Below, one piece after another: positions 26,107 to 33,019 of a DNA stretch of 44,473 nucleotides. The number at the start of each line of letters is the position of its first letter. Position 1 is the first letter of the stretch. The position numbers and the translations under genes are program-made. The DNA is taken from the NCBI GenBank assembly GCA_039715055.1, contig JBDLID010000006.1:1-44473 (forward strand), read 5' to 3'. Below the pieces are notes generated by a model. The model ran no database searches. It was not told the DNA's origin and saw only the letters and a program-made list of their open reading frames with translations. The DNA is from JBDLID01 sp039715055 (GTDB lineage: Bacteria > Desulfobacterota > Desulfobulbia > Desulfobulbales > Desulfocapsaceae).

Positions 26107-27237
26107 CTAGATTTCTCGAATCTGCTTAATCAGCTGGTCGAGTTCTTCGAGTTTCTTTTGGTGTTTACTAAATGATCTGGACGGCTCTGCATCCAGTTTG
26201 TTGAGGAGGAGCTTGCCGACTGGGTTGTAATACATCTGGGCCGGTTCGATTGGCCGGACAGGCTGTTGTTCGTACTTCAAAAGAGCAGAAGAGCCTTTGA
26301 CGGCGGCTGCACGCAGCTGAATGAAGTCCTGGTACGCCTGGTTGGCGGTCGCGTTCGGCTTGTAGAAGTAGTGTTCTACTGGAATCAGCCGGTCATTTGG
26401 CAAATTGTCAAAGACAATCGCTGACTCGCCATTGTTTGTATCTAAGAGCGTTTTGATGAAAACACCTCCCTCAAAATCCAGACAGTTGGCAATGGTCGAC
26501 TCAACTTCAGTCAGTGGCTGCAGCTCTTCCTTGAAGAGTTGCCGGACTCTTGAGTCTCGTCGGATCATCTGCTCGAGAAGACGGTAGTCTTTGAAGAGGT
26601 TTGCTGTCGCGGTCATCTTTTCGACGAGTCCGGCGGTCTCCGAATTGAGAGTCCGTCGCCAGAACTGGATATCCGTGGCCAGGAGGTCCTGAAAGATTTC
26701 TGGCGACAAACTGATCTCGGAAATAAACAACTTATGACCTGAGGGGATTCCTCGCAGGTTCGGTGTGTATTGCGTCGTCAACGGGAGGAGGGTCTCAAAT
26801 TTTTTGTAGGTAATAAGCTTGTGATACCGGTCGATGAGCTTCTGGTTGTCAGCAACAAGCTGGATAACCTCTGCTCTTGTTGCCGGATCGTTAAAGCATG
26901 CGTAATCATTAAAACACTTGAGGTCCTGCATCTTGCCAAGGACTCCTGCCGGGTCGTTGACCGAAAATTTCAAGTTGTCCTTCGGCTGACCGCTGTCTGC
27001 CATTACGGAGTTCAGTATCTGAATTCCGGCAACAACCGGATCTTCATCGAGGCTAGTCCCAAAGCCGACAAGGAACGGATAGGCGTTGTCTGTCGTTTCC
27101 AGCGGTGAAAAGTACACCTCCGTTTTAAGGAACTCAGTAACCTCATCAGACAACTGCTGGTCCTGCGAGTTGATGCCGACAGCAGCGAGGACCAGCACCC
27201 CAATGAACAATAAGACAATACTCAGGAATTTCTTCAC
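26107..27237 (-). CDS. Exported protein of unknown function
   Basis: GTG 27235-27237 is preferred: GGAGG lies 4-5 nt upstream and the protein then begins VKKFLSIVLLFIGVLVLAAV, a signal peptide or membrane anchor. A frame extending to 27273 lacks a ribosome site. The 376-residue product is mostly helical, with a Cys pair in KCFNDYACFND and no catalytic motif I recognise. The C-terminus is highly charged (HQKKLEELDQLIKQI). It should be periplasmic or inner-membrane anchored. The neighbours give no clue: hrpA converges on it and a stretch with only remnants lies upstream. It may have arrived by transfer together with that stretch. Confidence 0.65.
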   Translation of the reverse strand: MKKFLSIVLLFIGVLVLAAVGINSQDQQLSDEVTEFLKTEVYFSPLETTDNAYPFLVGFGTSLDEDPVVAGIQILNSVMADSGQPKDNLKFSVNDPAGVLGKMQDLKCFNDYACFNDPATRAEVIQLVADNQKLIDRYHKLITYKKFETLLPLTTQYTPNLRGIPSGHKLFISEISLSPEIFQDLLATDIQFWRRTLNSETAGLVEKMTATANLFKDYRLLEQMIRRDSRVRQLFKEELQPLTEVESTIANCLDFEGGVFIKTLLDTNNGESAIVFDNLPNDRLIPVEHYFYKPNATANQAYQDFIQLRAAAVKGSSALLKYEQQPVRPIEPAQMYYNPVGKLLLNKLDAEPSRSFSKHQKKLEELDQLIKQIREI

Positions 27238-27348
27238 GTGACCTCCAGGTCTCAGATTACGTACAGGCCTCATCTGGCTAAAGCCATTAATGTCGGCTGT
27301 TATGCTCCAGAAGTTAACAAGGGGGTACAGGAGAGACTCACTCCGATG

Positions 27349-27673
27349 TCATTTGAGGAGTGCATCAGATAATTTTTGTAGTTGATTGGCGTTGACCTGC
27401 GCAGTAAAACGAACCGTCTTGCATCCGACGGGAGATTGAACTGAGTCTCCAGCGCAGACAGTCGACCAATCCCCTGGCGAGGTACGCTGTGTCAGAGCAA
27501 TACACCAAATCGTCTTCTGCGAGCCAGGAGACAGACGCCGCTACCTGTCAAGTCCTCTAAGTCTACCTCAACAATTTTAGCTTCGCAACCAACTACTCAA
27601 ATGGGGACGAACTGTTCGATATCAAGAAAACTCTGCCTGACCGGCTCACAAAGGTTTCGATCGAATTACCACT
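27349..27673. other. Gene-poor stretch with two short decayed frames
   Basis: Between the exported protein and the next gene (27238-27724, 487 nt) no complete gene is visible. On the minus strand an open frame without a start (27349-27540) ends convincingly (FTAQVNANQLQKLSDALLK then TGA) and contains IWCIALTQR and CAGDSVQSPVGC. On the plus strand a 40-codon frame (about 27554-27676) reads NNFSFATNYSNGDELFDIKK before its stop. Both lack starts and ribosome sites and look like gene ends left after deletion. Their origins were not recognised. Confidence 0.35.
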
Positions 27674-27724
27674 TCATGCCAGATGAAGACCTGATGTTTT
27701 GAAAAAATAATCGACGCTATTTTT

Positions 27725-27940
27725 CTATACAGTTGAAAGATATTCATTAACCTCTTTTTCAATCTGTTTTTCTATCTCATCGCCCAAAAAATGGACCTTG
27801 ACCACTTCTTTGAACTGGCAGGTACCTATTGAGCACTCAATACAGCCTATTTCAAATTTAGCGAGAATCTCACCAACCTTTGGGTGTTCATCAATAACAT
27901 CTTTTATCGGTCTTTCTCCAATACCGTTTAGAAGTTCCAC
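27725..27940 (-). CDS. Small DUF1858-like redox-disulfide domain protein
   Basis: GTG 27938-27940 follows AAAGGAG at good spacing. The 71-residue protein resembles the DUF1858 / hybrid-cluster-associated disulfide domain: IKDVIDEHPKVGEILAKF, then a Cys cluster C-x2-C-x4-C (GCIECSIGTCQF) at the turn where the family has its redox Cys pair. A charged C-terminal helix follows. Such domains often accompany Fe-S or oxidative-stress proteins, and a redox or metal-binding role is plausible. It diverges from another small Cys-rich gene across a region with two inverted repeats, which suggests shared control. Confidence 0.7.
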   Translation of the reverse strand: MELLNGIGERPIKDVIDEHPKVGEILAKFEIGCIECSIGTCQFKEVVKVHFLGDEIEKQIEKEVNEYLSTV

Positions 27941-28074
27941 AATTTCTCTCCTTTCAACGTATTAAGAATTTGCTTTTACCTGAAGTATAAGACGGAAAAA
28001 TGCATTTTCAACAGGGGCAGACCTGAAGTGAGCCTTTTATCCCCCCCCACTGGTGTCCAAAATAAAATCGAAAA

Positions 28075-28163
28075 ATTGACCTATGTCATTTCGTGTCAAT
28101 CTCGAATTTTGTATTCTCAGATTCATAATGACACTTGTGTTGTCATTTGAAAATACTTATAGA
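28075..28163. promoter_or_regulatory. Divergent control region: two dyads and a predicted promoter
   Basis: Dyad 1 is ATTGAC (28075-28080) with GTCAAT (28095-28100). Dyad 2 is AATGACA (28127-28133) with TGTCATT (28141-28147), a 21-bp near-palindrome. For the rightward gene, TTGTGT (28135-28140) and TATAGA (28158-28163) are spaced 17 nt, so dyad 2 covers the -35 box. The half-sites TTGAC/TGACA are shared by both dyads. A regulator binding both could control the two divergent small Cys proteins. Confidence 0.45.
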
Positions 28164-28184
28164 ATTTAAAAAAGGAGAATTATC

Positions 28185-28472
28185 ATGTCAGGATGCGGCT
28201 GTAATAACGAGCATGGTGGAACAGGCGGACCTTTTTCCAAGGGACGGGAGTTGGTTGAATTTGTCTTCAATGCCCATGGTGGTGCGGTGCGCGATCAGCC
28301 GATCTCTCAAGGAGCGCTGGATATCTCCTGCCAGGGATGCAAGGCTTCCTTTACTCTGCAAACTTATGTTGGAAAATGTCCGGAGTGTGGCGGGGTTCAT
28401 GCTGTTGCGCCGATGAATCCTGTTGCAGAAAATGTTCAGTTTGCTGGAGCCGACTTTACACTTCCTCAATAA
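28185..28472 (+). CDS. Small zinc-ribbon protein of unknown function
   Basis: The 95-residue protein has a strong ribosome site (AAAAAGGAG) before ATG. It opens with MSGCGCN, a Gly/Cys-rich tip. A C-terminal zinc ribbon has Cys49/Cys52 (CQGC) and Cys65/Cys68 (CPECGG), followed by VHAVAPM. The middle (ELVEFVFNAHGGAV) looks like a regular fold. It is probably a small metal- or redox-binding cytoplasmic protein. No family name was recognised with certainty. It has its own promoter overlapped by a palindrome and converges on the acyltransferase gene. Confidence 0.75.
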   Translation: MSGCGCNNEHGGTGGPFSKGRELVEFVFNAHGGAVRDQPISQGALDISCQGCKASFTLQTYVGKCPECGGVHAVAPMNPVAENVQFAGADFTLPQ

Positions 28473-28511
28473 CCAACTGTTTTGACGAAATAACTGAGGG
28501 CGCCTTGGGAG

Positions 28512-28529
28512 ATCAGGCTTAAGCTTGAT
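28512..28529. terminator. Palindrome between convergent genes
   Basis: ATCAGGCTT (28512-28520) and AAGCTTGAT (28521-28529) form an 18-bp palindrome with one G-U, centred between the convergent zinc-ribbon and acyltransferase genes. There is no loop and no T tract, so function as a bidirectional terminator is only possible. Confidence 0.25.
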
Positions 28530-28570
28530 TCGACTGACCAAAGGAAGGGCCAGGCAGTCTCAAATCAGTA

Positions 28571-30631
28571 TTACTTGCTGCTTTTCAGGAGAAATTTGTT
28601 TAAATTTTCTCCGATGACTCCTGCCGCATAGTCTGAAATATGATCCGAATAGCTGTATAGAATATGACCGTCTTTGTGGGACCGGCAAACACCTTCTTTT
28701 GAATCACAGAGATACTGTAATGTATCAAATACTTGAATGTTTTTCGGGTCACCCGCCGCAACTGCATTCAGTAGATCTCTGTATTTTTTTGACAGCTGGA
28801 GGTGATGGTTGATTTCTATCAAGCACTGTTCATTGGGCTTATCCAGGATAATTTTATTCAATAAATCCGAGCTGGTCTTTCTTTCCATGCAGTCTTTGGG
28901 GTCAGGCAAGGTCGGGTTATCGACAACAAGAACTATTTTTTTCCCACCTTTAATGAGTGCTTTTGTCGCATTGGTCAGCCCTTCAAGGGCAGTATTGTAA
29001 TGTTTGCTGTCCGGCAAACCGGCAATGGAGCTGGAGTTGCTTATTCTAAATAATGCTCTGGCAGCCATTACCAGGGCAACGGTCTCAATATTTTCCTGGT
29101 TGTTGATCGTCTCAATGGCAACCCTGGTAAGCTCCTGATACTGTCTGTAAATTCCTTTATCTGACAAAACAGGAACAGGCGCACCTTTGGGGCCGTTGCC
29201 GCCAATAAACAGCCAACGACCTTCCGGTGAGGATGTCCTGAACAATCCGTCATCAAAGGCAGCCGCCTTACTGTCACCAAGCAGGGCAAACCGTGGAGTC
29301 TGTCGGGAATCCTGTCTGCAAACTGCAAATAATTTTTTCTCCTCCGGGTTGGTTATCCCGCATTCATTGATCAAAAAATGCTTACTTATCCCCCCGCCCC
29401 ACCCTGTCCTTTTATGTGGATTGATTTTGACTACAGCCCGGGATTCCAAACCACTTTTATAGAAACAGATAAATCCGCTGGTTCCTGCAAATATCATTGC
29501 GACCAGTAACGCAATGGTCTTCATTCTGGAATGTCGGCCAAAACGAAGCGGTCGTTCGATAAATTTCCAGGTTAACCAGGACAGCACGATGGAGAGCAGT
29601 ACAACGCCAATCCGAAATTCTCTGGCCGGCTGCCCGCTTTGAATAATGCGGCTGAAAGAGAGTAGCGGCCAATGCCATAAATAGAGCGGATAGCTGATTA
29701 GGCCAATGCCAACCAGCAAGCCTCTGGAAAGTATGGCACGATTAAGCCATGCCCTGGATCCGGCAGCAATAAGCAGTACGGTTCCCGTGGTCGGCAACAG
29801 GGCCAGCCAGCCCGGGAAAAGGCTCTCTTTGCTTATGGTCAACAGTCCGGCAGTGATTAAACCGGCTCCGCAAAATGACAAAATATTTTTAAGAACAGAA
29901 GCCTTGGCCAGACTGAGATTCGGTGCGTATTTTTTGAAATGAAGAGTGGTGTAAGCGAGAATTGAGCCTGCCAGCAGTTCCCAAAATCGTGTCTGAGGCG
30001 TGTAAAAAGCAGCTATTGCATCATTTCGTATGGTGGTTACGTTCAGCAGCAGTGAACTGATAGCAATCACACAGGTAATGATAAGAAAGTTGACCTTTCT
30101 CTTCCATGCGGCCCAGAGGAGAAGCGGCCAAATAATATAAAACTGTTCTTCAATGCCAAGCGACCAGAGGTGGAGCAGTGGCTTGGTGTTGGCATCGTTG
30201 TCAAAATAACCGCTTTCATTGAGCAGTACAAAGTTGGATATAAAGCCGGCACCACCGGCAATGTGTTTTCCCAGCTGAGTCAACTCATCATCAAGCAGGG
30301 CGAACCAGCCCAAGGTTAAGCAGGCGACCAATACCAGCACCAGTGCCGGGAATATGCGCCTGATACGGCGGGAATAAAATTCAATAAAGCTGAAGCGGTC
30401 GTGTTCCAGGTTTTTAAAAATGATAGTCGAGATAAGAAAACCGGAAATGACAAAAAAAATATCCACTCCGATCAATCCGCCCTTAACCCGGGTTGGAAAG
30501 GCGTGGAAGCCAACAACCAGGAGAACCGCGATGGCCCTTATACCATCTATATCGGCACGATACTTGGGATGGGACAGATGTGCTGGCTTGGGGGCTTTAT
30601 CTGTTTTGTCAGTGTGAGAAAGGTGACTCAT
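28571..30631 (-). CDS. OafA-type membrane O-acyltransferase with C-terminal SGNH domain
   Basis: The 686-residue protein has an acyltransferase_3 domain with about 10-11 membrane helices (residues 25-370). It holds the motifs YRADIDGIRAIAVLLVVGFHA, RIRRIFPALV and LLHLWSLGIEEQFY, with the conserved His in the first segment. A periplasmic SGNH domain follows (about 440-686), with GDS in ALLGDSKAAAF near 452 and the Asp-His pair in SDHIS near 663. OafA-type enzymes acetylate O-antigen, peptidoglycan or other glycans. The sugar is unknown; no O-antigen cluster is near. The N-terminal 22 residues are polar. The ribosome site is poor. It is monocistronic as far as can be seen. Confidence 0.92.
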   Translation of the reverse strand: MSHLSHTDKTDKAPKPAHLSHPKYRADIDGIRAIAVLLVVGFHAFPTRVKGGLIGVDIFFVISGFLISTIIFKNLEHDRFSFIEFYSRRIRRIFPALVLVLVACLTLGWFALLDDELTQLGKHIAGGAGFISNFVLLNESGYFDNDANTKPLLHLWSLGIEEQFYIIWPLLLWAAWKRKVNFLIITCVIAISSLLLNVTTIRNDAIAAFYTPQTRFWELLAGSILAYTTLHFKKYAPNLSLAKASVLKNILSFCGAGLITAGLLTISKESLFPGWLALLPTTGTVLLIAAGSRAWLNRAILSRGLLVGIGLISYPLYLWHWPLLSFSRIIQSGQPAREFRIGVVLLSIVLSWLTWKFIERPLRFGRHSRMKTIALLVAMIFAGTSGFICFYKSGLESRAVVKINPHKRTGWGGGISKHFLINECGITNPEEKKLFAVCRQDSRQTPRFALLGDSKAAAFDDGLFRTSSPEGRWLFIGGNGPKGAPVPVLSDKGIYRQYQELTRVAIETINNQENIETVALVMAARALFRISNSSSIAGLPDSKHYNTALEGLTNATKALIKGGKKIVLVVDNPTLPDPKDCMERKTSSDLLNKIILDKPNEQCLIEINHHLQLSKKYRDLLNAVAAGDPKNIQVFDTLQYLCDSKEGVCRSHKDGHILYSYSDHISDYAAGVIGENLNKFLLKSSK

Positions 30632-30852
30632 TTACTGCTTTGAAATTATACTTAACAGATGATTTTGCGAGGTAAACGAAGATATCCGGTAAAAGGCGCA
30701 AAGTCTAACCCTTTACCCTACGGTTGTCATCGAATATGTGAAAGTGCTTTGAGAAAACAGCAACAGAAAAGAACCAGGTGCTGGCTTTGAGATGATTACC
30801 GTCAGGTATTTTGGGGCTCACCGATAAATTGGGAGGTTTGGGAGTGGAGACT

Positions 30853-31818
30853 TTAATCCGGGCAAAAGAGGACTACATTGTCCCTTCCTCTCTTTTTCGC
30901 AAGGTACATGGCAGCATCTGCGTTTTTTGCCAGTTGAGTTTCGTCATCGCCATGTTCGGGATAGATGGCGACTCCAATACTCGAAGAGATGTTCATGACT
31001 GGATAACCAGCTACTTTGAAGGGTCTGTTGAGTGCCTGATGGATCTTTTCTGCCACTTCCAAAGCATCAGTAGATTTTTCTATGGTCGGCAGTAAAACAA
31101 CAAACTCATCACCACCAAATCGCCCTACCGTATCCGCTTCACGTATGCAGTTTTGCAGTCGTTTGGCAACCACTTTTAACAGTAAATCACCTGCATTATG
31201 GCCATGATTGTCGTTAATGGGTTTAAACTTGTCGAGATCGATAAAAATTAGTGAAAGATTTCCTGCTTTTCTCCTGGCCTGGATAATTGCGTATTTTAAT
31301 CGATCGCTGAACAGTGCGCGGTTGGGTAACTCTGTCAGAAGGTCGTAAAGCGCTGTTCGCTTCAACTCCTCTTCCATCAGTTTTCGCTGAGTTATGTTTT
31401 TGGAAATACATATAACATAATCCACCCTTCCGAGGTCGTCCATGATTGGCTTGACCGTTGTCAGGTAATAGTGTTCACCGTCAGAATTTGAGACACAGAC
31501 CTCAAGACTGTGGGCTTTACCGCTGTCAAAAACCTCTTTCACAACAGCAAAACGTTTATCAGCCTCCTCCTTGGGAAAGAAATCCCAGATTTTTTTACCG
31601 ATAATATCCTCTGGCTTTTTTATATTAAGGCCAGCGGCAAATTGTCGGTTGACGTAAAGATACTGTCCCTCATGGTTGAAGGAAAAAATCGGATCACTGG
31701 AGTCATCGAGCATGGTTCGGTACCGCTGCTCTCTTATTCGTACCTGCTCCAGTTTCTGGATCAACTCATCTTTTGTCAAATTATTCAATTTGCTGATTCC
31801 ATGAAAAAATATCTGCAA
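30853..31818 (-). CDS. PAS-GGDEF diguanylate cyclase
   Basis: The 321-residue soluble protein has a PAS domain (about 30-150, DPIFSFNHEGQYLYVN, then KPIMDDLGRVDYVICISKNIT) and a GGDEF domain (about 155-318). FGGDEF is the active site, and READ five residues before it preserves the RxxD feedback site, so c-di-GMP synthesis is expected. The start at 31818 is a TTG with no clear ribosome site; another TTG lies 10 codons on. It begins 22 nt after the stop of the UspA gene on the same strand, so the two are probably co-transcribed. Confidence 0.9.
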   Translation of the reverse strand: MQIFFHGISKLNNLTKDELIQKLEQVRIREQRYRTMLDDSSDPIFSFNHEGQYLYVNRQFAAGLNIKKPEDIIGKKIWDFFPKEEADKRFAVVKEVFDSGKAHSLEVCVSNSDGEHYYLTTVKPIMDDLGRVDYVICISKNITQRKLMEEELKRTALYDLLTELPNRALFSDRLKYAIIQARRKAGNLSLIFIDLDKFKPINDNHGHNAGDLLLKVVAKRLQNCIREADTVGRFGGDEFVVLLPTIEKSTDALEVAEKIHQALNRPFKVAGYPVMNISSSIGVAIYPEHGDDETQLAKNADAAMYLAKKRGRDNVVLFCPD

Positions 31819-31839
31819 ATATTTGCGATTTTCGGGAAA

Positions 31840-32373
31840 TTACTTCGGGCTCTTCGGCAATCGGACCACCATTACCGGAACAGGGGAACGTCTGAGAACC
31901 CGACGGACCGTATTACCCAGCATGGCGTCCTCAAGAGTCGAGTGTCCATGACTGGCCATGACGATCATGTCAGACCCTGAGCTGGCAGCGAATTCTATGA
32001 TTTTTTCCACGGGGTGGCCAAGCTCCACAGCAATATCATAACTGACAAAGGCATCATCAGGTCTGCCTGCCTGAATTTCCTCACAAAATTTTCCTACACA
32101 TTTTTTGATGAATGTGTCATCACGTTTTCTGGTGAGCAGTGTTTGTCGAGCCTCTTCCAGGCTCTGTTTTTTCATATCCTCCCACATCTCATCCGGGATA
32201 TAGCCGATGAGGCTTCGATCAAGATCAGGTGCCGACCTTACCACATGGAGTACAGTGAGCTCGGCATTGTATTGATGAGCGAGGCTGGCCGCATAGGCAA
32301 AGGCATGACGTCCTGCTTCGGACAGGTCAGTGGTGTGGAGTATGTTTTTTATTGCGATCTTGGGAACATCCAT
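31840..32373 (-). CDS. Universal stress protein (UspA family)
   Basis: The 177-residue single-domain protein has the N-terminal ILHTTDLSEAGRHAFAYA pattern and a C-terminal GHSTLEDAMLGNTVRRVLRRSPVP. The latter is close to the ATP-binding G-x2-G-x9-G-S/T form but with Ser-Thr-Leu-Glu in place of the first Gly spacing, so nucleotide binding is uncertain. A long helical insertion (about 60-100) contains IPDEMWEDMKKQSLEEA. Position 22 nt upstream of a PAS-GGDEF gene suggests a stress-to-c-di-GMP operon. The ribosome site AGGGTG is adequate. Confidence 0.88.
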   Translation of the reverse strand: MDVPKIAIKNILHTTDLSEAGRHAFAYAASLAHQYNAELTVLHVVRSAPDLDRSLIGYIPDEMWEDMKKQSLEEARQTLLTRKRDDTFIKKCVGKFCEEIQAGRPDDAFVSYDIAVELGHPVEKIIEFAASSGSDMIVMASHGHSTLEDAMLGNTVRRVLRRSPVPVMVVRLPKSPK

Positions 32374-32441
32374 GACATCACCCTGATATGGTTGAATTTT
32401 GACTACGAAGGTTGCGCACAGTACACTCTTTTAAGGCCACC

Positions 32442-32460
32442 TTGAAACGTGTGGTTTCAA
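32442..32460. repeat. 7-bp hairpin upstream of uspA
   Basis: TTGAAAC (32442-32448) and GTTTCAA (32454-32460) flank a 5-nt loop, 69 nt upstream of the minus-strand uspA start and next to TTAAGGCCACC (32431-32441). It could be an operator or leader hairpin. The remaining sequence of 32374-32788 holds repeat copy A and no gene. Confidence 0.35.
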
Positions 32461-32527
32461 AATATGTTCTTCATTATACGCACATTATCGGACAATGTTA
32501 AACACTCTTCCATTTCTTTCAAACAGT

Positions 32528-32636
32528 GTAACTATTCAGCTGCACTCCATCTTCGTTCATTTCGAAGTCTGCGCTTACCTCAACAGTTACAGTTCAGTGT
32601 AGTGGGCTATTTCTTTCCCTTGCTGAATTGTGACCA
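32528..32636 (+). repeat. Dispersed structured repeat, copy A (short form)
   Basis: About 109 nt match copy B near the right end of the window (44314-44467). Blocks in common include AGCTGCACTCCATCTT, TTTCGAAGTCT, CTCAACAGTTACAGTTCAG and GTGTA(G/A)TGGGC. GTAACTATT (32528-32536) and AACAGTTAC (32582-32590) are inverted copies with one mismatch, and ATTCAGC (32534-32540) is inverted as GCTGAAT (32622-32628). Relative to copy B it lacks two internal segments totalling about 40 nt. It lies in the 415-nt gap between uspA and the small coiled-coil gene and encodes nothing recognisable. Confidence 0.8.
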
Positions 32637-32788
32637 AACAGTCAGGATAAGCGGACCACCCGGCAGCTCAATGCAAGTGAATAACTGTTTGATTTTTTAA
32701 TGACTGTATTAATGACTTCTGGTATCCTCCCATTCATCAAGAAATCTCTGGGAAACACCTCTGTGTCCATCTTTTCCACACCTGACCA

Positions 32789-33019
32789 ATGTCCATAAAA
32801 CTCCTCGCCCTTGAACTCTATCGCGCTAAACAGAAGGTCACCGACCTTGAACAGCTGCTGGCAGAAGCTCCGCCTGCAGAGCTTCAGTCAATTGAAGAGG
32901 AACTGCGTATTGTCCGTTCAGAGCACGACATGATCCAGAAGATGTTCGACAGTAAAAAAACATCCGGGGCCGAGCAGCTTCTGGAGCATAGACTCAAATA
33001 CGGGAAATTTAAAATATGA
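32789..33019 (+). CDS. Small coiled-coil protein coupled to an RND exporter
   Basis: The 76-residue protein is almost entirely helical and charged (ELYRAKQKVTDLEQLLAEAP, then EELRIVRSEHDMIQKMF), with heptad-like Leu/Ile spacing. There is no signal peptide or membrane segment. Its stop overlaps the start of the RND gene by 4 nt, so the two are translated as a unit. A regulatory or assembly partner of the exporter is plausible. No ribosome site precedes ATG. I do not recognise a family. Confidence 0.7.
   Translation: MSIKLLALELYRAKQKVTDLEQLLAEAPPAELQSIEEELRIVRSEHDMIQKMFDSKKTSGAEQLLEHRLKYGKFKI

Noticed and set aside
28041..28048. Eight-C tract upstream of the zinc-ribbon gene as a phase-variable promoter spacer
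   Set aside because: It lies outside the predicted promoter boxes of both divergent genes; no second length variant can be seen from one sequence.
30632..30852. Search for tRNA or small RNA in the gap between the acyltransferase and PAS-GGDEF genes
   Set aside because: No cloverleaf, strong hairpin or repeat was seen.
32449..32700. An 83-residue plus-strand frame between uspA and the coiled-coil gene
   Set aside because: It reads through the dispersed repeat, has no ribosome site and the repeat's second copy does not preserve the frame.
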